DNA of 64,000 nucleotides from Vagococcus_D sp963518325. GTDB lineage: Bacteria > Bacillota > Bacilli > Lactobacillales > Vagococcaceae. The notes under the pieces are model-generated. The model did not search any database, was not told the origin of the DNA, and was given only the letters and a program-made list of their open reading frames with translations. Location: positions 124,001-188,000 of the forward strand of contig NZ_CAUQJB010000003.1 of assembly GCF_963518325.1 (NCBI RefSeq). The letters run 5' to 3'. Shown here piece by piece: positions 35,435-43,741 of the stretch; within the stretch, counting starts at the first letter, position 1, and each line of letters starts with the position of its first letter. Position numbers and translations under genes: made by a program.

Positions 35435-36178
35435 GTGATTCCATTAACGAGGCGGGAAAAAATTCTAGATGAGTTAAAAAATAGCGAGATTGTTTACATC
35501 GATGAAATTGCCAGAAAAGTGGGCACCTCAGAGCAAACGATTCGTCGGGATTTAATGTACTTAGAGAAGCACGGGCTAGTCGAACGGTTCCATGGCGGTG
35601 CCGCAAAATTAATTGATACGAGCCGCGAACTCTCAGTTCCTCAACGATTGCAGCGTTTTAGTGAATCAAAAGAAGCCATTGGAAAAAAAGCGGCCAGTTT
35701 AATTGAAGATGGCGATGTGATCTTTCTTGATGGTGGCACAACGACAGCGGCTGTCCTGAACCACTTGACTAATAAAGAAATCACTGTCTTTACCAATGGG
35801 ATTATGCATATCTCGATTTTGGAAAAAATGAACTTGAAAGCCTTTATTATTGGTGGTGAGATGAAGAGGAAGACAGGCTGTTTTATCGGCCCCATCGCCA
35901 TTCAAGCCATTGAAAAATGCAGTTTTGACAAAGTCTTTATCGGTGCCAATGGTGTTAGCTTAAAGATGGGCTACACGAATGCGGATATTAATGAGTCTGA
36001 ATTGAAATCGACACTGATTAATCATTCTAAACAAGCTTTTGTCTTAAGTGACAGTACTAAATTTGAGATTGAATCCTTTCATCAATTTGCTTCAGTCACG
36101 GATAAGGTTACCTTGATTACCAATCAAATTCCTAAGTCCTATGAGCAAAAGCTAGATGCTTATATCTTATCTGATTAA
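35435..36178 (+). CDS. DeoR-family transcriptional regulator
   Basis: The 247-residue protein has an N-terminal DeoR helix-turn-helix (RREKILDELKNSEIVYIDEIARKVGTSEQTIRRDLMYLE) and a C-terminal sugar-phosphate-sensing domain of the ribose-5-phosphate isomerase fold (IFLDGGTTTAAVL, VFTNGI, IIGGEMKRKTGCFIGP, KVFIGANGV). Such proteins respond to phosphorylated sugars. It starts at GTG 35435 after GAGGGGGA. It follows the ABC/DUF1861 operon and probably controls it; it has its own terminator. Confidence 0.9.
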   Translation: MIPLTRREKILDELKNSEIVYIDEIARKVGTSEQTIRRDLMYLEKHGLVERFHGGAAKLIDTSRELSVPQRLQRFSESKEAIGKKAASLIEDGDVIFLDGGTTTAAVLNHLTNKEITVFTNGIMHISILEKMNLKAFIIGGEMKRKTGCFIGPIAIQAIEKCSFDKVFIGANGVSLKMGYTNADINESELKSTLINHSKQAFVLSDSTKFEIESFHQFASVTDKVTLITNQIPKSYEQKLDAYILSD

Positions 36179-36182
36179 TAAT

Positions 36183-36220
36183 AAAAAAGAAGGAGAGCCA
36201 GCCGGCTCCCTTCTTTTTTT
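36183..36220 (+). terminator. Terminator after the DeoR gene
   Basis: AAGAAGGAGAGCC pairs with GGCTCCCTTCTT (one bulge) and is followed by a T-run. Confidence 0.88.
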
Positions 36221-36297
36221 TGACTATAGGAAAGTATATCACTTCCTCTATATTCTAGTCGGTGTCTAGCTTAGCTCATCAACCACTACATAAATTT

Positions 36298-36540
36298 CGT
36301 TGTCCTAAACTTCTAAGCAAGTAAACTTGCAAGAGTTAAGGCTCTCCGCTTCGCTTCGATCTCATCAATTTCTAAGTGCTCTTCGATGTCCCTTGCTTCT
36401 AAATGCTAAAGCATTAAGAGCAACGGCTGCCGTTATTCTTACGAATTTATTCGTTAGAGATAAGGGACAACGTAGTAAAGCAATAAGAACAACGGCAGCG
36501 ATTCGCGAAGCTTTTCTGAACTAAACGTTATCAACAGTGG
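36298..36540. repeat. Palindrome-dense intergenic element
   Basis: The stretch is packed with short perfect palindromes: GCAAGTAAACTTGC (36317-36330), AATGCTAAAGCATT (36402-36415) and ACGAATTTATTCGT (36441-36454). There are also longer inverted pairs: GCTGCCGTTATTCTTA (36426-36441) against 36484-36499 with one mismatch, GTCCCTT (36388) against AAGGGAC (36462), and CGTTGTCC (36298) against GGACAACG (36465). A 65-codon frame here has no ribosome binding site. It resembles a folded RNA-like or miniature repeated element; its nature is unknown. Confidence 0.6.
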
Positions 36541-36554
36541 GTTCTTCTTCCATA

Positions 36555-36582
36555 CCCCTCATTCAGCTCGCTGAATGAGGGG
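36555..36582 (-). terminator. Long hairpin after the PRD regulator gene
   Basis: A 13-bp perfect stem CCCCTCATTCAGC/GCTGAATGAGGGG has a 2-nt loop and sits 15 bp beyond the stop of the minus-strand gene. No T-run follows, so it may terminate weakly or protect the mRNA end. Confidence 0.5.
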
Positions 36583-36597
36583 TTGTAATGAGCCACC

Positions 36598-38496
36598 TCA
36601 CACATTGGTTTCCACAAACTGTTTAAAATCTTGAAAGGTTGACAGTGAACTAGCCAGCTGGGCAATGTCTTTTTCTTCGAAAAGCTCTAAAATGGCTTCA
36701 TAAATAATCCGAAAATTTCGGCGATCAACATCATTAATCGCGGTTAGTAAGATGATGTTGACTAGGGTATCATCCCAAAGAAAGCCCTCGGTCATAATAA
36801 TCACTGAAACGCAAGTCTTGATAGCATCCATGTGAATTGAATGGGGAATCGCAATCTGGCCATAGGAAGTACTGGACATTTGCTCACGCTCCAAAACATG
36901 AGTGCCAAAGGAATCAGAGACATAGTCTAACGCCACCATCTCTTGGGATAGCTGGTTGATTAAGTCTTCTTTCGTTGAAAATGGTGGGTTAACAAAAAAG
37001 ATGGCCGGCTGAAAGTACTGGTCAAAATTTTGCTTGAGAATGTTATTTTTGGATTGAGTCTTAATTTGATTGATGACTTGATAAAGGGCTGATTTGGAAC
37101 GTTCCACGTCGAATAGACTTATTTGAAAGGTTTTATACTGACTCGTCGGTTCGCTGTCAATGGTTGTGATTAACAGATCAAAGTCCAACGAAGCCAGTTG
37201 ATGCTGGTAGCGAACAGCTGAAACTAAATGCAAGTCATGACTAAAATTAGCGAGGAGGAAGCTCTCAATCCGACTACTGATGGCCATATAGTCAGGACAA
37301 AGTAAGACACATTTAATCTTTTCGGCATTTTTTTGTTGCCGTTCCATTTCGGTTCCAACATGTAAGGCGATAAAGGCAACCTCATCTTCCACAATCACAA
37401 TCTGGCTTTCTTTTTCCAACTGCATGGACAAATAGACCGCAATCTCATAAATCAAGGGAAAACTTTGCTTAATACTTTGAATCATTGGATTTTTATTGTA
37501 AGCGTGATACTTTAAACGTGTCTTAAGTCGTTTTAAATGGAGAACAAAGGGAATAATAAACTGATCGGTCATTAAATTAATTTTGTACATCTGATTCACG
37601 GATTCAATCAGGACAATCGCCTGATGGTAAAGTGGGCCTCCGACGAGTTCTTTGACATCTTTGGTAGGCTGAGATAAGGACAAATTAACATCGGTTTTGA
37701 ATAGAATATAGATTTCACTGATTTCTGACGGGGTCAAGGTAATTTCGAAGGTGGCCTCGATAGCATGGCAGAGATCCTCCATGATTTTTTTTTCCTTTGG
37801 TTCAATCTTTAGAATGGTTTCCCCCTCGATGTATTTCCCACTTCTAACCCGATTAATCAGAATCGTCAGATGTAAAATCAAACTCATAAATGAAAAATCA
37901 TTGATGTCGTAATGATTTTGTTTAAAAACGTCTTTGACAATGGCAGATAGATGTTTGATATAGGTTTCTCCGTAACTTTGAAAAAGGCCGTTCCAGTTAA
38001 AAAAGTTATTGTTGGTTTCCGTGTAGATAATATGAGACATGAGACGTCGCTTGTCCTTTTCTTCTCCCACAATGTTTAATTGGTTGTTAGTGGAAGCAAA
38101 CTGAAGGTGAAAGGATTCAAAAGTGCCATTCATCTTAGTCAGTAAATTTTTTAGAGTAGAGTAGCTGATATGTAGCTCTTCACATAAATCAAAGAGACTG
38201 AGCTTTTCGTGACTGATTAAACTTTTTTTGATGATGTAGTAAGCTCGTTCCATATAATCTTGGGGAACGGTCAAAGCCTGTTCTTCTTCAAACAAAGCCA
38301 TGGCTGGGTCTTTCATGGCAAGGTATCCCTGCTGGCTTGAGGCGATAACAAGTTGAGGGCCATGGCCATTTAGCTCTTTGACATAGTTTTTAATGGTTCG
38401 TTGAGAAATACCTAAGTAAGAACTCAATTGTTTGGACGTAAAGGGTTGTTCCTTTTCAACTAAAAACAATAATAGTTCTCTTTGCTTCTCTTTCAC
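36598..38496 (-). CDS. PRD-containing PTS regulator (LicR/MtlR type)
   Basis: The 632-residue multidomain regulator has two N-terminal helix-turn-helix regions (about 1-60 and 85-140), two PTS-regulation domains (about 165-390, with phosphorylatable His in LHLTILINR and AFIALHVG), an EIIB-like domain (KCVLLCPDY) and a C-terminal EIIA domain with IPHSIH. Family members activate sugar-PTS operons and are tuned by HPr and EIIB phosphorylation. It is divergent from the IIB-IIC-IIA-GH1 operon, as licR is in lichenan clusters, so it most likely activates it. The start is GTG 38496, with AGGAGG 8 nt upstream. Confidence 0.9.
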   Translation of the reverse strand: MKEKQRELLLFLVEKEQPFTSKQLSSYLGISQRTIKNYVKELNGHGPQLVIASSQQGYLAMKDPAMALFEEEQALTVPQDYMERAYYIIKKSLISHEKLSLFDLCEELHISYSTLKNLLTKMNGTFESFHLQFASTNNQLNIVGEEKDKRRLMSHIIYTETNNNFFNWNGLFQSYGETYIKHLSAIVKDVFKQNHYDINDFSFMSLILHLTILINRVRSGKYIEGETILKIEPKEKKIMEDLCHAIEATFEITLTPSEISEIYILFKTDVNLSLSQPTKDVKELVGGPLYHQAIVLIESVNQMYKINLMTDQFIIPFVLHLKRLKTRLKYHAYNKNPMIQSIKQSFPLIYEIAVYLSMQLEKESQIVIVEDEVAFIALHVGTEMERQQKNAEKIKCVLLCPDYMAISSRIESFLLANFSHDLHLVSAVRYQHQLASLDFDLLITTIDSEPTSQYKTFQISLFDVERSKSALYQVINQIKTQSKNNILKQNFDQYFQPAIFFVNPPFSTKEDLINQLSQEMVALDYVSDSFGTHVLEREQMSSTSYGQIAIPHSIHMDAIKTCVSVIIMTEGFLWDDTLVNIILLTAINDVDRRNFRIIYEAILELFEEKDIAQLASSLSTFQDFKQFVETNV

Positions 38497-38621
38497 TGGT
38501 GTAACCTCCTCAGATAAACATCACGTTGAATAATTGGATATAGGGACTAAATAGTTTTATGATACACGAGTTTATTATAGAAAGGAATGTAAGGGCTATC
38601 AACTAACTTTTTTCCTGAGGG

Positions 38622-38651
38622 GGTGCAACAGGTTAATGCAGTGGCTGCACC
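38622..38651. promoter_or_regulatory. Inverted repeat upstream of the PTS operon
   Basis: GGTGCA (38622-38627) and TGCACC (38646-38651) are inverted copies about 24 bp apart in the divergent control region, a candidate binding site for the PRD regulator. Confidence 0.4.
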
Positions 38652-38734
38652 GTGTGGTGAAAAGGTTTAGTTGAGAGGAGCCAGTGGTTTGGGAGATGAT
38701 AAGGGTGTCAAAAAAACGAAGGAGTGAAGTCGAA

Positions 38735-39046
38735 ATGGAAACAATCAGTCTATTACTTTGTTGTGGTGCGGGGATGTCCAGTGGATTATTAGCTCAAAAG
38801 GCTAGAAAAGCGGCTAAAAAAAGAGGCCTTGATGCGTCGATTGAAGCACGAAGTGAAAGTGAAGCCCCCCAGTATTTTTCCAGTGTGGACATCTTATTAT
38901 TAGGGCCTCACTATGCCAGTTACCAAGAAGAAATGGCAGAGATGGCAAAGCCCTTTAATGTCCCCGTAGTAGTTATTCCTCAGGATATTTACGGCATGCT
39001 AGATGGGGATAAATTGTTGGACTTAGCATTAGCAAACTTGACCTAA
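38735..39046 (+). CDS. PTS EIIB, lactose/cellobiose family
   Basis: The 103-residue cytoplasmic EIIB carries the phosphocysteine motif LLCCGAGMSSG (Cys10 by family position), followed by the usual alternating alpha/beta fold and LLLGPHYASY. It passes phosphate from EIIA to the sugar bound by EIIC. ATG 38735 has AAGGAG about 10 nt upstream; the longer frame from 38684 is not typical. It is the first gene of a IIB-IIC-IIA-GH1-GH1 operon. Confidence 0.92.
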   Translation: METISLLLCCGAGMSSGLLAQKARKAAKKRGLDASIEARSESEAPQYFSSVDILLLGPHYASYQEEMAEMAKPFNVPVVVIPQDIYGMLDGDKLLDLALANLT

Positions 39047-39059
39047 GGAGGGAACGAGT

Positions 39060-40283
39060 ATGACTAAATTTATGGAATGGCTAGCGAATTCATTTGCCCC
39101 GGCTATGCAAAAATTAACGAAGCGACCATGGGTTGCGGCGGTGTCTGGGGCCATGCAAAAACTGATTCCTTTTATCTTAACGGGATCGATTGTCTTTTTT
39201 TACAATGTTTTTCGTTCTTATATAGAGATCTTGCCAGACTTAGGTAAATTGGCAGATTACACTTTTGGGATGATAGGGTTGATAACGGCGTTTATGGTGA
39301 CGAACCAAGCCATGGAAAAACTGCGTCATCCTGGTTACGCCGTGTCGGCTAGTTTGGTGTCAATCTGCGTCTTTTTAATGTATATCAAGCCAATCTTTTC
39401 TGATGGCAATATGACCATTGAATTTGGTCGCTTAGGGCCAACGGGTATCTTAGTGGGGATGATTGCAGGATTGTTAGTTGCAATGGTCTTTCATCAATAC
39501 AGCAAGTTAAAGTTTTTGAAGGATTCGGAAATTCCTGATTTTGTAGTGGAGTGGATCAACAACATTATTCCGATTTCAATCGCAGTCGGGGCGTCTGCTT
39601 TGATTACCTTTAAATTTGATTTGGACATGTTTGATTTGATTGTGACACTTTTTTCACCTCTCCAAAGCTTTGGGCAGACCTTACCTGGCTTTATCCTGGT
39701 TTGTTTTATCCCCTCCTTTTTTTATTCAATGGGAATTTCAAGCTGGCTCTTTGGTCCGGTTACCACCCCGATTTTTATGGCGGGAATCTCTGCCAATATT
39801 GCCGCAGTTGAAGCAGGTCAAGCTGCGACTTATATCGTCACCAGTGAAACGGTCTTTACGGCAGCCTTAATTACCATGGGAGGCATGGGGGCGACCTTAG
39901 GTTTAAATGTTCTGATGCTTTGGTCGAAATCTCCTAGATTAAAAACAATTGGTCGCATTTGCATTGGCCCATCGATTTTTAATATTAATGAGCCAATCAT
40001 GTTTAGTGGGCCAGTCGTGATGAACCCCCTGTTAATGTTACCGATGTGGGTGAATTCAATTATCGGCCCGATTGTTATTTGGGTGGCAATGAGAACTGAT
40101 TTACTGAAAATTCCAAGTAAAATGATTCAAGTTGGACAGATCCCTGCCCCATTTTCAAGTGTGATGATTACGGAAGATTGGCGTGCCCTGATTGTCTATG
40201 TGTTGTTATTTATTATTTACTTGTTTGTCTGGTTACCATTTTTTAAAGTCTATGAAAAACAAGTGATTGCAGAAGAAAAATAA
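39060..40283 (+). CDS. PTS EIIC, lactose/cellobiose family
   Basis: The 407-residue membrane permease has eight or more helices and the family segment PSIFNINEPIMFSGPVVMNP, which holds the conserved Asn-Glu sugar-site motif. It imports and phosphorylates a beta-glucoside-type sugar with the adjacent EIIB and EIIA. It starts at ATG 39060 after AAGGAGG, 13 bp after EIIB. Confidence 0.93.
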   Translation: MTKFMEWLANSFAPAMQKLTKRPWVAAVSGAMQKLIPFILTGSIVFFYNVFRSYIEILPDLGKLADYTFGMIGLITAFMVTNQAMEKLRHPGYAVSASLVSICVFLMYIKPIFSDGNMTIEFGRLGPTGILVGMIAGLLVAMVFHQYSKLKFLKDSEIPDFVVEWINNIIPISIAVGASALITFKFDLDMFDLIVTLFSPLQSFGQTLPGFILVCFIPSFFYSMGISSWLFGPVTTPIFMAGISANIAAVEAGQAATYIVTSETVFTAALITMGGMGATLGLNVLMLWSKSPRLKTIGRICIGPSIFNINEPIMFSGPVVMNPLLMLPMWVNSIIGPIVIWVAMRTDLLKIPSKMIQVGQIPAPFSSVMITEDWRALIVYVLLFIIYLFVWLPFFKVYEKQVIAEEK

Positions 40284-40306
40284 GTGAAGTGAATGGGGGA
40301 AAGTCC

Positions 40307-40633
40307 GTGTCCATGGAAGACAATGAATTGGTGCCTGTTGCGATGCAAATTATTTTACATGCCGGTGATGCTCGGGTGCTAGCCAACGAAGCAATTGAGT
40401 GTGCTAAGAGGGCGGAATTTGAGGCAGCAAATCAGAAATTAGTAGAAGCTCATGACAAAATAATCAAAGCTCACCAGTCCCAAACGAAAGTGATTCAAGA
40501 TGAAACTCGGGGCATCGAACACGAGCCGAGTCTGCTATTTACTCATGCTCAAGATACGATGATGACGATTTCTAGCGAGTTACGTTTAACTAAAGTACTA
40601 GTCGAGATGTTTGAGATGATTCTTACAAAATAA
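40307..40633 (+). CDS. PTS EIIA, lactose/cellobiose family
   Basis: The 108-residue three-helix EIIA has the conserved segment IILHAGDARVLANEAIECAKRAEFEAA and the active histidine in IIKAHQSQT. It receives phosphate from HPr and passes it to EIIB. GTG 40307 is 6 nt after GGGGGA; ATG 40313 is also possible. Confidence 0.92.
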   Translation: MSMEDNELVPVAMQIILHAGDARVLANEAIECAKRAEFEAANQKLVEAHDKIIKAHQSQTKVIQDETRGIEHEPSLLFTHAQDTMMTISSELRLTKVLVEMFEMILTK

Positions 40634-40673
40634 AAAAGAAAGCTCCCTTAAACATGAGGGAAGGGTCAAAGAA

Positions 40674-42119
40674 ATGAACAACATACCATCGGGGTTTAAT
40701 CAAGATTTTTTATGGGGCGGAGCGGTTGCTGCCTGTCAAGTGGAGGGGGAGTATGCCAAAGATGGCCGTGGATTATCCAGTTCAGATATCCACAAGTATG
40801 ATCCTGAAATCAATCGGGGCTTGATTGAAAAAGAAGGGGGTGGCACTCTAGCTGAAATCCAAGAGGCCATTGACGACAAATTAGGCTATTATCCTAAACG
40901 ACAGGGGATTAACTTTTACCATACGTATAAAGCGGATTTGGCTTTGCTTAAAGAGATGGGATTTAAGACCTTTAGAACGAGTATTTCTTGGTCACGGATT
41001 TTTCCTAAGGGGGATGAGCTAGTACCTAACGAGGCTGGCTTGGCATTTTACGATGACTTAATCGCTGAGATTATTCGTTTGGATATGGAACCGATTATCA
41101 CCATGAGCCACTACGATATTCCCCTGCATCTGATTACTGAATATGGAGGTTTCGCTAATCGCCAAGTGATTGGCTTCTTCAAACGCTACGCCGAAGTTTT
41201 GTTAAAACGCTACAAAGGTAAGGTTAAGTATTGGATTGTTTTTAATCAGGTCAATTTAGTACCAGTCGTTCAATTTGGTTCTCTTGGTATTTATGAGGGG
41301 CAAGGGGAAAATATGGAAGAATTGATGTACCAAGCCGTTCATCATCAGTTTTTAGCGGCAGCTGAAACAAAAGCACTTGGAAAAATAATTGATCCTAAGG
41401 CGCAAATCGGAACGATGTTAGCGGACTGCACCTTTTATCCAGCCACTTGTGATCCTCAAGACGTGGTGTTAACCATGGCGCGCAATCGTATGCAGTATTA
41501 TTTTTCCGATGTTCAATTGCGAGGTAGTTATCCGGGATTCGCTTTGAAGTATTTTGCTGATCAGCAGATTGACATTAAGGTTGAACCAGGTGATGAGGCA
41601 TTGTTAAAGGAAAATACCATGGATTTTCTAGCCATTAGTTATTATGCCAGCAAAATAATCAGTGCAAAAACCAATTCAATGGACCCAAATACTTTTGAAC
41701 AAAACCCTTATTTAGAGCCAACTCCTTGGGAATGGCGAATGGATCCTCTTGGTTTTTATCATTGCTTGTCACAATACTGGGATCGTTATCAAGTGCCCTT
41801 ATTGATCGGTGAAAATGGCTTTGGAGCCATTGATAATGTGGAAGCAGGTACCATTAACGACGACTATCGAATTGATTATTACCGTCAGCACATTGAACAA
41901 TTAAAGCGCTGTGCCGAAGAAGGGGTGAAATTAATTGCTTACTGCGCTTGGGGACCGATTGACATTGTCAGTTCATCTTCTGCTGAAATGAGCAAGCGCT
42001 ATGGATTTGTTTACGTAGACTATGATGATTTTGGACAAGGGTCGGGACAGCGAATCAAGAAAAAGAGTTTTGACTGGTACCGTCAAGTGATTGCGTCTAA
42101 CGGCAATCAGCTGGATTAA
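40674..42119 (+). CDS. GH1 phospho-beta-glycosidase-like enzyme with Gln at acid/base position
   Basis: The 481-residue GH1 protein starts with FLWGGAVAACQVEG and keeps nucleophile Glu380 (LLIGENGFG). At the acid/base position, normally NE[PI] in GH1, it has Gln192 (VFNQVN). The phosphate-binding set of 6-phospho-beta-glycosidases is kept: Ser435, Lys441 and Tyr443 (SSAEMSKRYGFVYVD). It would act on a sugar 6-phosphate made by the upstream PTS. Loss of the acid/base Glu is a feature of plant myrosinases, so the substrate may carry a good leaving group such as a thioglucoside aglycone; this is inference. Second in line after EIIA, with GAGGGAAGG upstream. Confidence 0.88.
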   Translation: MNNIPSGFNQDFLWGGAVAACQVEGEYAKDGRGLSSSDIHKYDPEINRGLIEKEGGGTLAEIQEAIDDKLGYYPKRQGINFYHTYKADLALLKEMGFKTFRTSISWSRIFPKGDELVPNEAGLAFYDDLIAEIIRLDMEPIITMSHYDIPLHLITEYGGFANRQVIGFFKRYAEVLLKRYKGKVKYWIVFNQVNLVPVVQFGSLGIYEGQGENMEELMYQAVHHQFLAAAETKALGKIIDPKAQIGTMLADCTFYPATCDPQDVVLTMARNRMQYYFSDVQLRGSYPGFALKYFADQQIDIKVEPGDEALLKENTMDFLAISYYASKIISAKTNSMDPNTFEQNPYLEPTPWEWRMDPLGFYHCLSQYWDRYQVPLLIGENGFGAIDNVEAGTINDDYRIDYYRQHIEQLKRCAEEGVKLIAYCAWGPIDIVSSSSAEMSKRYGFVYVDYDDFGQGSGQRIKKKSFDWYRQVIASNGNQLD

Positions 42120-42136
42120 AAGAGAGGAGTGGCACT

Positions 42137-43570
42137 ATGTATCAATTAGAAACGGGGTTTCCAGAAGGGTTTTTATGGGGTGGAGCAACGGCTGCTTGCC
42201 AGATAGAGGGGGCTTATGATGTGGATGGTCGTTCATTGTCCACCTCGGACATTCATCGGTATGAACCCCATTTGAATCGTAAAGAATTAGTTGAGAACGA
42301 ACACACACGGGCTAGTCTAGAGGCAGTCTTAAAAGACGAGGCTTCCTACTTCCCAAAACGTTACGGTAATGATTTTTATCACCGCTACCAAGAAGATATT
42401 GGCTTAATGAAAGAGATGGGGTTTAATTCATTTCGCCTGTCAATTGCTTGGCCGCGGATTTTTCCTCAAGGAGAGGCCCAACCGAATGAAGAGGGATTAG
42501 CTTTTTATGACAAGGTCATCGATGAAGTGATTGCCAATGGGATGGAACCGATTGTGACCATGTTGCACTATGATATTCCTCTTCACATCGTCTCTCTTGG
42601 AGGGTTTAAAAACCCCAAGGTCATCGATTATATGGTGCATTATGGAGAAACGCTGCTGCAGCGTTACGGTCATAAAGTGAAGTATTGGATTCCTTTTAAT
42701 CAGATTAATTTGATTCAGTATTGTGGCTTCAAATCTTTGGGATTAGTCACAGATGGCAGCGATCATTTTGAAGAAGACCAGTATCAGGCCATTCACCATC
42801 AGTTTTTGATTAATGCCAAACTGAAAGAAATTGCCAAAACCATGGCTAGCGAGATTCAAATTGGGATAATGCTGGCTGATTGTACCTTTGCACCCCACAC
42901 GTGTCGACCAGAAGATGTGGTCTTTGCCATGAAACGCAATCGCATGCAGTATTTCTTTTCAGATGTGGCCTTAAGAGGGGCTTACCCGATGCATATGCTA
43001 CGTTATTTTAATGAGCAGGGCATTAACGTCAAGATAACGGAAGCTGATAAACAATTGCTAAAACAGCATACTAGCGACTTTTTAGCTTTTTCTTACTATT
43101 ATTCACGAACGGTAGACGCAGAAAAAAATACGATGGATGCCGCAGATATTACAGAAAATCCTTATCTTAAGGGGAACGACTGGGGATGGACCATCGATCC
43201 CCTAGGCTTTTACAACTGTATGAGTCAATACTGGGATCGTTATCAAAAGCCGTTGATGGTGGCAGAAAATGGTTTTGGCTACGAAGATGTTTTTGTTGAC
43301 GGCACAGTCCACGATCAGTACCGAATCGACTATTTAAGGGAACACATTAAGGCGATGAAAGAAGCGATCAAAGATGGTGTGGAAGTGATGGCTTACTTGC
43401 CGTGGGGCCCGATTGATTTAGTCAGTTCTGGAACAGCGGAAATGTCCAAACGTTACGGCTTTGTCTATGTTGATTTTGATGATTTAGGTCGGGGAACAGG
43501 TAATCGTTATAAAAAAGATTCATTTGACTGGTATAAAAAAGTAATCGAATCGAATGGGGAAGTTTTGTAG
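42137..43570 (+). CDS. Second GH1 phospho-beta-glycosidase-like enzyme with Gln at acid/base position
   Basis: The 477-residue paralogue of the preceding GH1 protein differs clearly in sequence but shares the same change: Gln189 (PFNQIN) at the acid/base site, nucleophile Glu377 (MVAENGFG) kept, and the phosphate-binding SGTAEMSKRYGFVYVD kept. Two diverged copies with the same substitution argue against a random mutation or sequencing error. It lies 17 bp after the first copy with AGAGAGGAG upstream, and ends the operon before a terminator. Confidence 0.88.
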   Translation: MYQLETGFPEGFLWGGATAACQIEGAYDVDGRSLSTSDIHRYEPHLNRKELVENEHTRASLEAVLKDEASYFPKRYGNDFYHRYQEDIGLMKEMGFNSFRLSIAWPRIFPQGEAQPNEEGLAFYDKVIDEVIANGMEPIVTMLHYDIPLHIVSLGGFKNPKVIDYMVHYGETLLQRYGHKVKYWIPFNQINLIQYCGFKSLGLVTDGSDHFEEDQYQAIHHQFLINAKLKEIAKTMASEIQIGIMLADCTFAPHTCRPEDVVFAMKRNRMQYFFSDVALRGAYPMHMLRYFNEQGINVKITEADKQLLKQHTSDFLAFSYYYSRTVDAEKNTMDAADITENPYLKGNDWGWTIDPLGFYNCMSQYWDRYQKPLMVAENGFGYEDVFVDGTVHDQYRIDYLREHIKAMKEAIKDGVEVMAYLPWGPIDLVSSGTAEMSKRYGFVYVDFDDLGRGTGNRYKKDSFDWYKKVIESNGEVL

Positions 43571-43588
43571 CATAAGTCAATTTAATTG

Positions 43589-43632
43589 AAAAAAACTAGT
43601 AGATTTTTTGAATAAAAGTCACTAGTTTTTTT
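43589..43632 (+). terminator. Terminator of the PTS-GH1 operon
   Basis: AAAAAAACTAGT (43589-43600) pairs with ACTAGTTTTTTT (43621-43632), giving a long stem ending in T. Confidence 0.88.
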
Positions 43633-43660
43633 GTCGCCTTGATTCAAAAAAATAAAGTGG

Positions 43661-43707
43661 TTGACAAATAAAAGAAAAACGTTTACAGTCTATATTAACC
43701 GGTTAAT
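43661..43707 (+). promoter_or_regulatory. Promoter with cre site and LacI-type operator
   Basis: TTGACA (43661-43666) pairs with TACAGT (43684-43689) at 17 bp. GAAAAACGTTTACA (43674-43687) is cre-like, with 12 of 14 positions fitting the CcpA consensus. ATTAACCGGTTAAT (43694-43707) is a perfect 14-bp palindrome with the CG centre typical of LacI-family operators. A LacI gene lies at 47933. Confidence 0.75.
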
Positions 43708-43741
43708 GTAAAAATAAATAAGGAATAAAAGGAGATTGTTT

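Noticed and set aside
36327..36524. 65-codon frame in the palindrome-dense element
   Set aside because: No ribosome binding site, composition set by the palindromes, and no recognisable protein features.
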